Assembly (NCBI RefSeq): GCF_031877795.1
Contig: NC_133933.1
Location: 3,904,632-3,968,631, forward strand
Direction: 5' to 3'
Source: Strix aluco
Taxonomy: Eukaryota; Chordata; Aves; Strigiformes; Strigidae
Length of the DNA stretch: 64,000 nt
Positions 63,201 to 64,000 of this stretch are shown in pieces (positions within the stretch are counted from its first letter, which is position 1; each line of letters begins with the position of its first letter). The notes below the pieces were generated by a model. It searched no databases, had not been told where the DNA came from, and was given only the letters and a program-made list of their open reading frames with translations. The position numbers and the translations under genes were made by a program.

Positions 63201-64000
63201 CAGGATCAGACAGACAATGTCGATGGTCTCCTGTCAACACGCAAAAACCTCCATAGGGGAAGGATGAGACAGCTGGGATTTTCTTACTGCAGTTAACTGC
63301 AGTAAAGATTAACTAGAAAAGTTAACTGCAGTACATAATTAAAATATTTCAATGTCCCAGTGATCACCTATTTCTCAAGACTGTTGTGCAAAGTTGTTTT
63401 ATCAAGTCACTTACATCAGTCAACGGTTATTGTGACTTCCAAATTCTCCATGAACATTTATGAATTTCTCCAAATAAAGTCAGAAAATACCTATTTACAG
63501 ATTGTGTTTTCAGTGAGTATCTCGTATCAGAGCTGAACCAATTTACTTTGATCCCTCTGTGTCAGTCAGAAGAATCCACAGAAAATTTGTGGCTCTTTTT
63601 CCCAGCAGCCACCTGCGACTTCAGCATGAGACCGAGTCAAAAATGATGGGCCCATTGCAGGGATGAGGACAGTTTCTTGGCCATTCCACATAGCCAGTGA
63701 GCAGGTGGCCCTAACAGGCCCCTGAATGTCTATTTTGGGAAGCCAGCTGGGAAGTCTGGGGACTGCTGGGGTAGAGGGAGAGTGGAGCCCCAAATGGAGG
63801 ACCAGCTGTCCCGGGAGGATCTGGATGACTGAGTACAATGAAGACAATCCAGAGACGGACAAAGAGGTTCTCAGAGCCCTTTATGCCCCCCAACTGCACA
63901 GCAGACAAAAAGTGCCCTTCTCAAGCATGTTCATGTCCTTGATGCAGGACCAAAGGTCAAACACTTTGAATGACCACCGTCATTTCTGCATCCTCTGCAA
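60263..64000. other. 5' flank of HAO1
   Basis: Upstream intergenic DNA with an A-run just beyond 60300 and the GTTAACTGCAGTA palindrome near 63.3 kb. In human the next gene upstream is TMX4, but none of its thioredoxin-domain or acidic C-terminal sequence is seen here. Confidence 0.65.
63284..63335. repeat. 22-bp perfect palindrome plus third half-copy
   Basis: 63284-63305 is perfectly self-complementary: TTACTGCAGTT followed by AACTGCAGTAA. A further GTTAACTGCAGTA follows at about 63321. The motif GTTAACTGCAGTA thus occurs in both orientations within about 50 bp. Confidence 0.8.

Overview
The window is nuclear DNA from a vertebrate, most likely a bird. It has widely spaced short exons with consensus GT/AG splice sites, long AT-rich introns, homopolymer tracts and decayed MIR-like SINE fragments. 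Two pieces resemble the 3' part of avian CR1 LINEs, near 42.67-42.88 kb and 57.27-57.43 kb. I cannot name the species. Nothing here is bacterial: there are no operons, ribosome binding sites or CRISPR arrays, and almost all of the longer open frames are chance.

The only gene I can identify securely is HAO1 (hydroxyacid oxidase 1, peroxisomal glycolate oxidase). It lies on the minus strand and fills the right-hand 26 kb. All eight coding exons can be read, from the ATG at 60183 to the stop at 34385. Lengths and phases join without a break into 1,113 nt, or 370 residues plus stop, the length I recall for human HAO1. The FMN-binding and catalytic residues are intact and the protein ends in the peroxisomal signal SRI. 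A TATA-like box and an HNF1-like site lie just upstream of the ATG, which suits a liver gene. The 3' UTR probably runs to about 33.9 kb and contains a 10-bp hairpin.

The region from 1 to about 33.9 kb is 3' flank. It holds a decayed coding-like stretch (7.36-8.0 kb), a CpG- and G-rich patch with a CTCF-like motif (20.2-21.7 kb), a plus-strand exon-like segment (23.74-23.93 kb), a minus-strand 306-nt exon-like open segment with good splice sites on both sides (28.31-28.62 kb), and an ancient repeat-like hairpin (29.93-29.99 kb). From 60.3 to 64 kb is the 5' flank of HAO1. In human the next gene on that side is TMX4, but I see no TMX4 exon here.

The best leads for something undescribed are the 28.3-kb exon-like ORF, a perfect 27-bp inverted repeat in HAO1 intron 5, and the 23.7-kb exon-like segment. 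None amounts to a demonstrated new system.
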